The notes under the pieces were generated by a model. That model worked only from the letters and a program-made list of their open reading frames with translations, was not told the origin of the DNA and ran no database searches. The translations under genes were made by a program, and so were the position numbers. Source: Bedellia somnulentella (lineage: Eukaryota; Arthropoda; Insecta; Lepidoptera; Bedelliidae). From it: DNA of 64,000 bases. Below, in pieces: positions 45,617-55,779 of the stretch (positions are counted from its first letter, which is position 1; each line of letters opens with the position of its first letter). Where the stretch lies: the NCBI GenBank assembly GCA_963576735.1, contig OY755189.1, positions 310,001 to 374,000 on the forward strand. Direction: 5' to 3'.

Positions 45617-46217
45617 ATTTTGTTTGCTATTATTTATTCCATATATAATACATTAAGGAGTTTCTTTGTAACTTAGAATGTAAAGAAAAAAGTGTATGCG
45701 CATTTTTAATGCGCTATTGTCACTCTATACCCTAAATCGTAGTGAACTTAAAAAAAACACAAATTGACTTATTAAACAATAATCTGTGCATCGTTTGCAT
45801 TGCATGTCCCCTAAAGGGAAGCAGAAATACTTTCAATAATCACGCGACACAATGACACCAGGTACTCAATGCTCTTCTCTATTAAAGTCTCTGCTCTTCT
45901 CTATTAAAGTCAGTGCTCTTTACATATACATATATTCATATTTTATGTTTTTAAGAGAAATTATGGGCTTTTGTTTAGTATTAGCAATGAAAAGACAAGA
46001 TTAGGGAAGTATGCGTCTCCTAATTTATCCCGATAATTTCTGCTTATTGTAACCAGTAGCCCGCAAACAAATATTAAAAACTATATTATTTGAATTCATT
46101 GATTTTCTCGCCCCATTAGCCAAACTAAATATTGAACACATTAAAGAACCACTCATAAATAAAAACGAGCAAAAGAAAACACACTCAACCGGCACAGTGG
46201 CATATCTTAATGTCAAT
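45377..46217 (-). repeat. Right arm of ~830-bp inverted duplication
   Basis: Inverse of 43606-44436, ending GGCATATCTTAATGTCAAT. A local tandem duplication (CTGCTCTTCTCTATTAAAGT) near 45870-45905 is specific to this arm. The inner breakpoint lies in the tail of the shared TATG-SINE. Confidence 0.85.
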
Positions 46218-46356
46218 AAAGGATGGGGGAAAAGATGGTAATAATAAATGTTTTGGTGACGGGTCTCCAACCACATCGCCCAAAAATCCCTTAGTCGCCT
46301 CTTACGATCACCCACGGGTAGAAATGGGGTAGCGTTATCTAAGCCGACTACACGGC
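46218..46356 (-). repeat. TATG-SINE fragment abutting the inverted duplication
   Basis: Begins AAAGGATGGGGGAAAAGATG directly at the outer end of the right arm and runs to CTAAGCCGACTACACGGC. The tail part is missing, so the duplication breakpoint may lie in this copy. Confidence 0.65.
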
Positions 46357-46641
46357 TAGTATTTGAGATAAATAAAGAAAATTTTAATTACATGAGTGTA
46401 CACAAAGCAATTTTGGTGGCTTGATGGGAAAGCCCCGGCGCAGATACTACGAAGTAGGAGTTCTGATTTGGGCCTGCACTGCTGTGCCTACTCGAAAGTC
46501 AAAATGCAAACTAAGAATGTTAACGATTAGAAACAAGACTACATGAGGTAACTACAGTATTACTCATTCGTACTTTACGTACTTAGTCATGACAGTTGGT
46601 TCGCTACTTACCATTTGATAAATCAATCACAATGGTTTATT
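46357..46641. other. No recognised feature
   Basis: Intron DNA. Confidence 0.3.
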
Positions 46642-46656
46642 AAACTTGTATTGTAC

Positions 46657-46896
46657 ATACATACATACATATACTCACGGCTATATTTGCCTAGAAGGGG
46701 TAACCAGAGCTAAGGAATTAAAAATTCCTCAGCCACTTTTGGAAGTTGAGTGGGGAAAAGATGGTAAAAATAAAGGTTTTTGGTGATGGGTCTCCAACCG
46801 CATTGCCCAAAAATCCAATAAAAAGCCCCAATACCCTTAGTCGCCTCTTACGACACCCGTGGATAGAAAGGGGTAGCGACATTCTAAGCCGGCACT
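46657..46896 (-). repeat. TATG-SINE with TSD
   Basis: 240 bp with an exact 15-bp duplication AAACTTGTATTGTAC (46642-46656 and 46897-46911). The 5' end lacks the last ~12 bp of the usual terminus. Confidence 0.92.
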
Positions 46897-46911
46897 AAAC
46901 TTGTATTGTAC

Positions 46912-47289
46912 AACAAGTTATATGAAATTAAAGTACACACTGATATAAACAGTTAAAAAGTAATGAATGCAAACTTATAATTTTATAACAGGACCTAATC
47001 GTCGGGTTTTCTCAGTAATTTTCATATAATTCGTATTCTGTTGACGCAATTTGTTGGCGTAACTTTTTTTGTATGTTATTTAAATTAGATGTTGTAAATT
47101 TTATTAAATTGCCGCCAGCGGTTACATCAAATGTACGAAGTTACGACTTACAAACTGTTTTAGTTATTACTAGTAACGCCACGCGCATATCTGAGTCTAA
47201 TCATTTAAGTTTTGTATCATTATAAGGCTTTGAATGTAAAGATCATGTTTTTCAGTCCATCGATCGGTGGGCCTATACTTAAGACAAAA
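46912..47289. other. No recognised feature
   Basis: AT-rich intron DNA. Confidence 0.3.
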
Positions 47290-47395
47290 TTTACACACAC
47301 GGCATATATCCCAAAAAGGGATAGTCAGAGGTTATAATTTTAAAATTACTCAGCCACGTTTGGAAATTAAATGGGGTAAATGTTGTAGAATGTCA
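47290..47395 (-). repeat. TATG-SINE, degenerate tail-proximal part
   Basis: ACACGGCATATATCCCAAAA through TGGGGTAAATGTTGTAGAAT. Confidence 0.5.
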
Positions 47396-47689
47396 TAAAG
47401 TTAACATGTCGCGTTCTTTTTTAGTTTTATTTGATATTTCGATCTGTGTTTCAATGGTTAAATGTGTTGTTTTCTAGTTTAAGTTTTATCTTATTTTATG
47501 TATTTTTCAAGGGTCCCGGCTGAAAATCAGCGTGCATTAAAGCTAAAACTCTAGTGTACATATGCTGAGTCGGCGCCTTTTTGGCTCTCATTGTGTGTAA
47601 TTTGTGCGCTTAAAGTTTTTTTTTACTTTTTACTTTACTAGAATAAAGGTAGTGTGCCGCATCGGCCAACAATCCTTAAGAGACTCAAA
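47396..47689. other. No recognised feature
   Basis: Intron DNA with a run of T near 47617. Confidence 0.3.
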
Positions 47690-48018
47690 ACTCAAACATT
47701 CACGGCGCATATGCCCAAAGGTACTAATACTTCTGAACATCACGTGACATTGTCTGCTGGTGTTTAGAGTACCCATGTTTTGCTTAGACAATGTACTGAC
47801 GTGATATGGGGCAGGCCTATCGTCGTTTGGTACGAATATGCTTTCACTTGACAAAGTACAACTTAGCCATCTGGGTTTCCTCACGCTATTTTCCCTCGCC
47901 ATGATAAATTAACCACACATATGACTTTAGAAAAGACAAATTGGTGTAGGCCCGACCCGGGATTTGAACTCATGCCTGTCTTGACGGGCGGTCGTTCTAC
48001 CCATTGGACTATTGTGGC
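47690..48018 (-). mobile_element. tRNA-derived SINE, near full length
   Basis: The minus strand starts GCCACAATAGTCCAATGGGT (A-box), has GAGTTCAAATCCCGGGTCGG (B-box), and runs to the GTGAATGTTTGAG end. Same family as 38858-39207, with moderate divergence. No clear TSD. Confidence 0.85.
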
Positions 48019-48219
48019 TGTTACTTAAAAGACGTCTTATTCTATGCAAAAACTCCACGACATATTTCTTTCTTTCTTCTTTCAAATCCTAAATAAATCA
48101 GTTATCAACCATTATTGTTTTGAATTTTAAAATTAAAATTTGATATTGGATTGAATCAGGCGTTATTTTGTGGAAATCCATAGCAATACTAATATTACCT
48201 ATAATATACCTACACACAC

Positions 48220-48512
48220 ACATAAACACCCACACATACACACTCACACAACACAATACACGTTTGTTAGTATAGTAGTAATTTAAACTTGATTTATAAT
48301 TTTTGATTTTTAATTTTCTTTGTTAGTTATAGTAGTCATTTAATTTTAATTTACTGTCTGTTATACTAGTTTTGATTTAAAATCTGTATGTCAATCATGT
48401 AAGGTCACCTGCAATGCAGGATTTTACCTAGTGTGTTGACCGTTGATTCTCGTTGATGTAAATTTTGATAAAAATAAATGATTTTGATTTTGATATTTGA
48501 TTTTGAATACTA
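48220..48512 (+). mobile_element. LINE 3' UTR with TGATTT tail
   Basis: Contains an ACACACA-rich stretch, a GGTCACCTGCAATGCAGG hairpin, GATAAAAATAAATG and a (TGATTT)n tail. This is a common layout of lepidopteran non-LTR 3' ends. No coding part remains. Confidence 0.6.
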
Positions 48513-48529
48513 ATATTAATAAATTTGTT

Positions 48530-48760
48530 TGCTTAATTCCGCTAAGTGCACTGTGCACCGCCCGCCCTCCCACTTACAAGAAATCGAAAAGCAGATAACG
48601 CACCACACACACACACCCGCCAGCGAATACCACAGGCAACCACAAAAATGCGACTCGTTTCGAGTCATTGTCGAGCAGACAGTTCGGTAGCTGACCACCG
48701 AGTAGAGTGGACCGTACGTTTTTAATAAATTGTCTAACGGCAATCATCTTGGGTATTTCA
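48530..48760 (+). promoter_or_regulatory. Possible core promoter
   Basis: A G+C-richer patch with an initiator-like GACAGTTCGG (A at 48681) and a GGACCGT string at +29. This is one base off the usual +28 position of an insect DPE. It lies in pk intron 1, 3.3 kb before exon B. No splice donor or ATG clearly follows; weak evidence. Confidence 0.2.
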
Positions 48761-49104
48761 CAATTTAGAAAACCTGCACTGCTTATTAAACCTAATTTTG
48801 GAGTGCCAACAACATATTTTTGCACTTCCACACACTATAAACACAAATAGTAACACAAGCTAAAGAACATCCTTCTATTTAATTGTTTAAGGTCACAGTA
48901 GCAAAGCAATGATTATACAGTCAACAGAGCACATTACAATGCGCAGAGCAAGAAACACAATTTCATTCGTACGGGAGTGTCTTGCCCATAATAATATCAC
49001 TCTACGTTCTTCAGCATACAAATTATTGTAGCACACCACGGCATACTAAACACGACCTCGTGAGAACTACTTTTTACACTATTTTATAAATATGCACACT
49101 CACT
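48761..49104. other. No recognised feature
   Basis: Intron DNA with no recognised repeat. Confidence 0.3.
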
Positions 49105-49112
49105 CCTACAAA

Positions 49113-49511
49113 GTGTGTACAGCTGTGTAGTGTCGGCTTAGAATAGAAAGAAAGAAAGAAAGAAAGAAGAAAGAAGAGACATTTATTCACATTTGAAATA
49201 TTAACTACTACACAATTTTCTTGAATATTAAAATTATAAAAGAGACATAAAAAGTGATACAAAGTAAAATAGTAGTAGAATAGCACTACCCCATTTCTTC
49301 CGGTGGGTGTTTGTAAGAGGCGACTAACGGTATTGGGGCTTTTTAAGGGATTTTTGGGCGACGCGGTTGGAAACCCATCACCAACAACCTTTATTCTACC
49401 ATCTTTTCCCCACTCAACTTCCAAAAGTGGCTGAGAAATTTCGAATTTCTCAGCTCTGGCTACCCCTTTTAGGGATTTATAGCCGTGAGTATATGTATGT
49501 ATGTATGTACG
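49113..49511 (+). repeat. TATG-SINE with TSD, interrupted
   Basis: Outer duplication CCTACAAA (49105-49112 and 49512-49519). The copy is split near its 5' end by a 130-bp insertion (49147-49276). Confidence 0.88.
49147..49276 (-). mobile_element. Short retroposon with GAAA-type tail
   Basis: Flanked by a 7-bp duplication AGAATAG (49140-49146 and 49277-49283). On the minus strand it ends GTGAATAAATGTCTC then (TTTC)n, so it looks like a severely truncated LINE 3' end with a polyadenylation-like AATAAA. Confidence 0.75.
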
Positions 49512-49554
49512 CCTACAAAATTAAGTACATAGTTAGAGTTTTATAAAGACTTTT

Positions 49555-49795
49555 GGTAATCCCTAGAAGGTATAGCTAGAGCTTAGGAATAAACAATTCC
49601 TCAACCACTTTTGGAAGTTGTGTGGGAGAAGAAGGGGGTAATATTGTACAGCAAAGGTTTTGATGATGGGTCTCCAACCGCATCGCCCAAAAATCACTTT
49701 ATAGCCTCAATATCCTTAGCCACCGCTTACGAACACCCACGGAAAGAAATGGGGTAGTGCTTTTCTAAGCCGACACTACACTGCTACAAACTGTT
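49555..49795 (-). repeat. TATG-SINE, tail lost
   Basis: Starts abruptly at TAATCCCTAGAAGGTATAGC and ends CCGACACTACACTGC. Moderately diverged. Confidence 0.75.
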
Positions 49796-49989
49796 ACTAT
49801 AAGGCAGATTGTGAATAGAATGGAAAAGAATCAAATATTGCTCCAAATTTCTTCATGAGGTAGTTATGCTTAAAGATTTTTATTTCCTTTATAAATATAA
49901 TAACTTGGTACACAGGTCCAAATACTTATTTTGTAATACATTGTAGTTTTCCAGAAAATTATGAAAAGTGATAATTTTTAAAGTAATAA

Positions 49990-50090
49990 ATAAAGGAAAG
50001 AAAAATTTCGACACAGGCGGGACTTTTTCTTTCCTTTATTTATTAGTAATAATCCCCACATGAGGTTTTCATGAACAAAAAGATTTAATT
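49990..50090. repeat. Relic of the palindrome found at 7693-7975
   Basis: TAAATAAAGGAAAGAAAAAT, TTCGACACAGGCGGGAC, then TTTTTCTTTCCTTTATTTA and AATCCCCACATGAGG. The inverted flanks are kept but the tRNA-like core is deleted. Confidence 0.7.
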
Positions 50091-50099
50091 TTTTAAAGT

Positions 50100-50470
50100 A
50101 ATTTTCAGTCAATTAGTATCCAAGTCTCACCCACCACAAATGCTAGCCGTTGCATTGTGGCGGCGGCGGCGCTAGATTGTAATGGAGCGGAGCTGCCGCG
50201 GAACAAAATAATCAACAAACTAGTGTATATTTATTGCCGACCCTTTAGTTAGTTGATGTATGCATCCATGACGATCATAATGAGACTTTTTAATACATTT
50301 TATTTTTAGAAAAGCAGATAGTTATACTACATTACCTATATTACTTATACCATCACCGAAAATATGACCTCGATTCTAAACACAAAAACCGAGTTGCAAG
50401 ACGTATCCTCTTAAACGCCAACCACACCCAAGATGATTTTGTTGTCTTCGATATTTTCCCTTCTACCTAT
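50100..50470. other. Spacer with a GGC-repeat patch
   Basis: 50155-50215 contains GTGGCGGCGGCGGCGCTAG and GGAGCGGAGCTGCCGCGG, another isolated G+C-rich patch. The rest is AT-rich. Confidence 0.3.
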
Positions 50471-50474
50471 GGTT

Positions 50475-50885
50475 TCGTCTAAAAATCTCATAAATGGGTA
50501 GCCAGACCTTCAGATTTAATAAGGTGTTTTTCCAAATTAAACGGGGAAAAGATTGTATAATAAAGGTTCGTGTTGGGTTTCATTGGGTCTGCGTGAGTTG
50601 AGTGACAGGTGGGAGTCCCCACTGCTCCGGCACTGGATGAGACTGCACACCGCCTGTTACAGACTGCCCACCGGTAGTAGTGTCCGGTCCAGTACAATTA
50701 GGTTTATGTATTTAATTTCAAATGTTATTTTTGTTACTAACAGAGTTATACAACTATATGGATGAATAATCCGAAATAAAGGATTTGAGTCATTGATTGA
50801 TATAGCCACATCGCCCAAAAATCACTTGAAAAGCCACAATTTCTAAGTCGCCATTTACGTACGGGAAGAAAGAGTTAGAGTAGGT
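50475..50885 (-). repeat. TATG-SINE, old copy split by two insertions
   Basis: The tail-proximal part lies at 50475-50562, then a ~238-bp insertion, then the 5'-proximal part at 50800-50885. The 5' end resumes after a younger TATG-SINE at GGAAGAGTTAGTGCTATT (about 51153-51175). Confidence 0.6.
50563..50799 (+). mobile_element. Retroposon 3' end with TTGAT tail
   Basis: Interrupts the old TATG-SINE. It contains GCACTGGATGAGACTGCAC and AGACTGCCCACCGGTAG and ends CCGAAATAAAGGATTTGAGT then (TTGAT)n. Typical of a LINE or SINE 3' end with AATAAA; the family was not identified. Confidence 0.6.
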
Positions 50886-50886
50886 T

Positions 50887-51152
50887 CCGTGTAGTGTCGG
50901 CTGTGCCGTGTAGTGTCGGCTTAGAATAACACTACCCCATTTTTTCCCGTGGGTGATCGTAGAGGCGACTAAGGGTATAGGGGCTTTTTAAGTGATTTTT
51001 GGGCGATGTGGTTGGAGACCCGTCACCAAAAACCTTTATTTTTACCATCTTTTCCCCACTCAACTTCCAAAAGTGGCTGAGGAATTTTTCATTCCAAAGC
51101 TCTGGCTACCCCGTTACGGGATTTATAGCCGTGAGTATATGTATGTATGTAA
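50887..51152 (+). repeat. TATG-SINE nested in an older copy
   Basis: The flanks GGAAGAAAGAGTTAG (50862-50876) and GGAAGAGTTAG (right side) are a duplication of the older copy's own sequence. The 5' end is doubled: GTGTAGTGTCGGCTGTGCC precedes GTGTAGTGTCGGCTTAG. Confidence 0.82.
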
Positions 51153-51175
51153 GTATGTAAGGAAGAGTTAGTGCT

Positions 51176-51570
51176 ATTACAACCAGCTTATAAAGAAAAT
51201 ATAAAAGAAAAAAATTTAACCTTACGAAAGTCTTTGCCGCACAATCACTATTTTTTTCTTTCGTTGCAACAAAACGCGGTATGACAATTAAAAAGTGAAA
51301 CCTCAACCAAGAAGTTTTACCAAGAAGGAGGCTCGTTAGCCGTTTATTGGCTGTAAACCTATAAGCCGAGCCGATTCTGGTTTAATGAGTTCATTTACAA
51401 CTCAATATTTCAACTATTTGATACATTTATTGGACCCGGAATTCAAATATGGAATTAATTATTCCAAAAGTTTTGATTCGTTTCGTACTGGCACTTGAAT
51501 TGTTTTGGAATGATTTGATAGGTACTTGAACGATATAGGTTTAAAATAAAATAATTAAGTCGATTATTTC
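51176..51570. other. No recognised feature
   Basis: Intron DNA. Confidence 0.3.
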
Positions 51571-51800
51571 ATACATAAATACATTTACTCACGGCTATAA
51601 ATCCCTAGAAGGGGTAGCCAGAGCTAAAGAATTAGAAAAAGATGGTAAAATAAAGGTTGTTGGTGATGGGTCTCCAACCGCATCGCCCAAAAAGCCCTTA
51701 AAAGCCCCAATACCGTTAGTCGCCTCTTACGTACACCCACCGAAAGAAATGGGGTAGTGCTATTCTAAGCCGACACTACGCAGAAATTTACACTGCAATA
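51571..51800 (-). repeat. TATG-SINE with internal deletion
   Basis: About 45 bp between GAATTAGAA and AAAGATGG are missing. ATTTCATA on both sides is a likely TSD, with ~15 extra bases at the 5' side. Confidence 0.8.
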
Positions 51801-52009
51801 TTTCATAGGCAAATATTCTGAGTTGAGTTTCGCTTTTTTACTTTTAGCGTGAAAATTTTTAACGATGGGTTCACTCATCACTTACCTTAATATGCAGGCA
51901 AACATTTGTTGCACAACTTAAATGCTATACTAAATATTTTCTATACTACCTGCTACCCTTGGCCACGTACAATATGTTCGAGCACTAACTTATATTTCCT
52001 TCTTTCCAG

Positions 52010-52400
52010 GCCAGTCTGCCGCAACTGCGTCGTAACGCCAACCAGCTCGCCTCCCCCGCTCAACGAGAACCAATCTCCGCCTCCCCCCGCCCCACCGTCT
52101 CCCCCATCGCTCTCTCCCCGACCCAGCAACTCTACTTCACCCCACAACCATTACCGAAGGCATTATTCTGGGGTTGAAACGGACCATCCCCCAGAATATC
52201 CGATTTCGCCTCAGTCGAGTATGTCGTTGTCCCCTCACCCCCCTCCAGTTCCTCAAGGGAAGTTCCGAGGGTTGTTAGAGCATGCAGAGAGATTGCTGGT
52301 GAAGCCGGGGGATCCTCACCGGCATTCGCAGAGTGATGACGACTCGGGTTGCGCCTTGGAGGAGTACACGTGGGTTCCGCCGGGACTTCGACCTGAACAG
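52010..52400 (+). CDS. pk: prickle exon B: linker and start of PET domain
   Basis: This exon is flanked by a strong acceptor (TTCCTTCTTTCCAG, ending 52009) and a CAG|GTTTGT donor at 52401. It starts in phase 2 and ends in phase 0, coding 130 full residues plus the last base of a shared Glu codon. The first residues are PVCRNCVV, followed by a Pro/Ser-rich low-complexity linker (about residues 10-45 of the exon) and a [13 protein letters not shown] segment. The last 19 residues ([19 protein letters not shown]) are the conserved beginning of the prickle/testin PET domain. Prickle acts in the cytoplasm near the membrane with Van Gogh in planar polarity. G+C is clearly higher than the intron. Espinas-type paralogues share this domain, so paralogue identity rests on the N-terminal exon. 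Confidence 0.92.
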
Positions 52401-52544
52401 GTTTGTTTATCTTTTATGCTTACCTAGTTTAATTTTAATTACATACATTCATAACACTCACTTTTTTGGTTCCAAACATTATTAGTTTCCTGTTCACCAA
52501 AAATAAAATATATACCACACACTGTGAAATTTATACATACATAT

Positions 52545-52800
52545 GTTGCTGTCGTCCTATGGCACCCCACTGGTGCACAGGGCCTGCACAAGCTCCCGCC
52601 ACGCCTTCCTGTCTGCCGCGACTTCCCTGGCCGCACTCCAACTCAGTCCCGCCGCTCGCAGCTCGCTCTCCACGCTCCGGCGCCAAGTGTGCACGGGACG
52701 GCCGTGGGCTCGCTTGCCGTCCGGTGGTTTCCACTCGAATGCGATGCTGGCGTTTGTGGTTCCTCTTCGAAATGTGTGTCCCATCCACCTCCATTTTATA
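52545..52800 (-). mobile_element. LINE ORF C-terminal piece
   Basis: The minus strand reads KWRWMGHTFRRGTTNASIAF, EWKPPDGKRAHGRP, TWRRSVESELRAAGLSW and DRKAWRELVQALC then a stop. This is the conserved C-terminal block of RTE-like LINE proteins, with much higher G+C than its flanks. It is open throughout (~80 codons), so it is fairly recent. Its family differs from that at 26556-26960. Confidence 0.8.
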
Positions 52801-52810
52801 TATACATAAT

Positions 52811-53056
52811 ACATACATATACTCACGGCTATAAATCCCTAGAAGGGGTAGCCAAAGCTAAGGAATTAAAAATTCCTTAACCACTTTTGGAAAGTTGAGT
52901 GGGGAAAAGATAGTAAAATAAAGGTTGTTGGTGATGGGTCTCCAACCGCATCGCCCAAAAATCCCTTAAAAGCCCCAATACCGTTTGTCGCCTCTTACAT
53001 GCAACCACCGGAATAAATGGGGTAGTGCTATTCTAAGCCGACACTACACAGCAGGG
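52811..53056 (-). repeat. TATG-SINE part of the chimeric insertion
   Basis: Full-length copy. Beyond its usual 5' end there is a second partial 5' end (GGGCCGACACTACAC) before the TSD. Confidence 0.88.
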
Positions 53057-53075
53057 CCGACACTACACACTGTGA

Positions 53076-54125
53076 GATATTGATTGTTTAAACAAAATTT
53101 AATACATTACGTTCCATAACATCACAAAAAACCCTTTCTTCCAAACACGAAACTGTCTTAATCGACGTATCAACGACAAATCTTTTTTTCCAACAGCATT
53201 GGAAGTCAAATTATCCCAGCACTATAATTCTCATTTCCATCGACAAGTCCCACAACTACGGGATACGGACTTCATATCTTTCGTATCTCCGTATCTCTCG
53301 GGACTGACTGTCATTATTTGTGCATTACACCGGCATTATCTGTCATTAGTGAAATAACACCTCTTTTTACAAAGATTGAGATATGATAAATGCAATCAAG
53401 GACACAGGCAATTTATCTGATTTTTCTCTCGGATAATTGAGACTTTTTTGGAAGACAAAACAATTTTGTGTCCGCAGGGTTACCGCTTATTTTTATTATA
53501 CGTTTATCTAAGTTAATATAGCTTCGCTCACGATTCAATTTCATAACGTGATTTACTTCTTTTAGTTTTTGTTTGTCACTTGGGTGGTTTTGTCCTCTTG
53601 GTAAGCGATTTAGAAAAAAAATACAAGAAATCAATGGTAACCCAAGATATTACTTCATTCTTATCAAAATCACAAATGAATCTCAATGTTTAATCTTCTA
53701 CAGCATATTTGTTTCTTGATATCTGAAAAATACAATAAGCAAATTTTCTGAATTTCTAAAACAGGAATAGTATATTTCTTATTTGTTCTCGAAATGCACC
53801 TAAAAAGACATTTCTTATTTAAAAGCCCATTATAGTCCAGGAGCGCGCCCGTCTCACGGGTGACATCTTAATTTTTCGCTTCGTCGGCTCTCGGTGTACA
53901 AATACTGTTCATAATTAATGGCTTTTGGAAGAATAATAATCATTCATAGAAAATAATGGTATGTTTTATCAAAAAACTTTAAATAAGGGCTGTATAACAA
54001 AATAAGTAACGTAATTGACTGAGTTTTGTGCAACGTGCCCTGCCCCATTTATCTATTCCTTAGGGAGATTATATGCTAACAAGTTAGTATAGTTTATTTC
54101 CTATATAAATAACTAACTAGGTAAT
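53076..54125. other. No recognised feature
   Basis: About 1 kb of pk intron 2 without a supported exon or repeat. Confidence 0.3.
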
Positions 54126-54470
54126 TATTGAGTTTCATACAGTTCTTGTGCCTACGCTTGTGTATAGCAGCGAGTATCGGCTAAGACAGAAGGAGTATGA
54201 GAGCAGAGTGAATGCAGGAGAAATGAGGTTTTTCAGAAAAAATGAAATGTTAATTTATATGATAATGCGAGAACTTTTATGATTTGTGAAAGGTACGGTG
54301 TTCATACCTATGCAAAATGGAATGTATTGATGGCTTGGAGGCACAGAGAGGATGGATGCATGGAAATGTAGAGCCAATCTGGATGATTCGCGAGGTTTCC
54401 CATTATCGTAAAAGTTGCCATCGATAGTCACTGCTTACCACAATGGGAATATTGCGAGGAAATGAATGTT
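54126..54470 (+). mobile_element. RTE-like LINE 3' fragment, old
   Basis: Degraded blocks are recognisable (STEYRLRQKEYESRVN-like, then TGGAGGCACAGAGAGGATGG and TCGATAGTCACTGCTTACC). Extends further 5' than the other copies. Many stops. Confidence 0.65.
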
Positions 54471-55099
54471 TATTCCTAGTTACTTACCAGTTAGCAAAAC
54501 CAAAGAAATGTTTCACTATCACTTATTTGATTACATAAATTTCTGTTAATCCAGAAAACGGTCTATTCATTTAATTTCATTTATACAGTACTTAATATAA
54601 AACAGAAACAACACGCCTTGCCCAAGACTTCAAATAAAAATATGGCACAATAAATTTTCACAAAATGGCCGCTAAAACACCGTAGTTTATAGTAGTTTGT
54701 TATTTAAATATATCTCTCACGCTATTCCCGAGTTTGTGAGCCACCTCTCTATTAGCTACATATGTTTACGGCCGATGGCGTGGGTAGGACAGATAAGTTA
54801 GTTTTGTGCGTTATGGAAATGGGAAAGCGTAGCTTGTTATTGGTTTCTCGGTTGAACTTTGTTTGGTCATTGTTTTGTTAGGAAAATGTAATGGGTTTTA
54901 GTTGATTAATGAAGTTTTGTGAAAATTCAAATCCGTATTGATTATATGCCATTTATAATATATCTAAGTTTTCAGTGATAAATACAGCAACTGGATTTTT
55001 TTTTAATGAATGTCAATAAAACTTATATATATATAAAAATATCCATATTCACTGCTACAATGCCAGTTAGAGGAAGCTTTGTTAGTTCAAAGGGGAAAA
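54471..55099. other. No recognised feature
   Basis: Pk intron 2 DNA without recognised features. Confidence 0.3.
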
Positions 55100-55107
55100 G
55101 TTATACA

Positions 55108-55362
55108 GCGCCGTGTAGTGTCGGCTTAGAATATCACTACCCCGTTTCTACCGATGGGTGTACGTAAGAGGCGACTAACGGTATTGGGGCTTTTAAGGGA
55201 TTTTTGGGCGATGCGGTTGGAGACCCATCACCAATAACCTTTATTTTTACCATCTTTTCCCCACTCACATTTCCAAAAGTGGCTGAGGAATTTCTAATTC
55301 CTCAGCTCTGGCTACCCCTCCTAGGGATTTACAGCCGTGAGTATATGTATGTATGTATGTAT
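55108..55362 (+). repeat. TATG-SINE, full length with TSD
   Basis: 255 bp with an exact 8-bp duplication GTTATACA (55100-55107 and 55363-55370). Starts GCGCCGTGTAGTGTCGGC. Confidence 0.92.
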
Positions 55363-55370
55363 GTTATACA

Positions 55371-55779
55371 AAGGATCGTCAGCTATGGATCCAAATCCAA
55401 TTATTTCGCTTACCAATACATTTATATCCCAATATTTTGAAGTCACCTCGAGAGACGCCAAGTGAAAAAAGATAGTGTCTTGTAATAAGCCGAAACTACA
55501 CGACACTATAATAATCTCGTAAATAATTGGTCTACTTTTCTTTTCTACCCTACGTAATATTTCATACTAATAATAGGATTATGCTTGGGCTTTGAACTTC
55601 GTAGATAAATGTTTTATGGCTTATTATTTAGTAATTTATAAGTTAATTGATGATTTATATCAAAACTAACGGTAGCTTTTAAAATCTTGATCACATTTAT
55701 ATGCAGTTTGCTAGTAATAGTTTTTGGACAGTGCTTGGTTGTGTTGCTGCTGAGTGGCGTAGGTTCTATTTCTTGATCA
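55371..55779. other. No recognised feature
   Basis: Intron DNA. Confidence 0.3.

Larger units (their letters stand above)
52528..53064 (-). mobile_element. Chimeric retroposon: TATG-SINE plus LINE 3' end in one TSD
   Basis: A single exact 11-bp duplication ACACACTGTGA (52517-52527 and 53065-53075) encloses both parts. On the minus strand the order is a doubled SINE 5' end, a full TATG-SINE, a LINE C-terminal coding piece, then a short TATG tail. This suggests one insertion of a fused or template-switched RNA. Confidence 0.7.

Noticed and set aside
52466..52880. Plus-strand frames rich in Pro/Arg after exon B
   Set aside because: They are antisense to the LINE C-terminal piece at 52545-52800.
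30845..55362. piRNA cluster made of nested repeats
   Set aside because: Elements lie in both orientations inside a host intron, and sequence alone gives no sign of cluster transcription.
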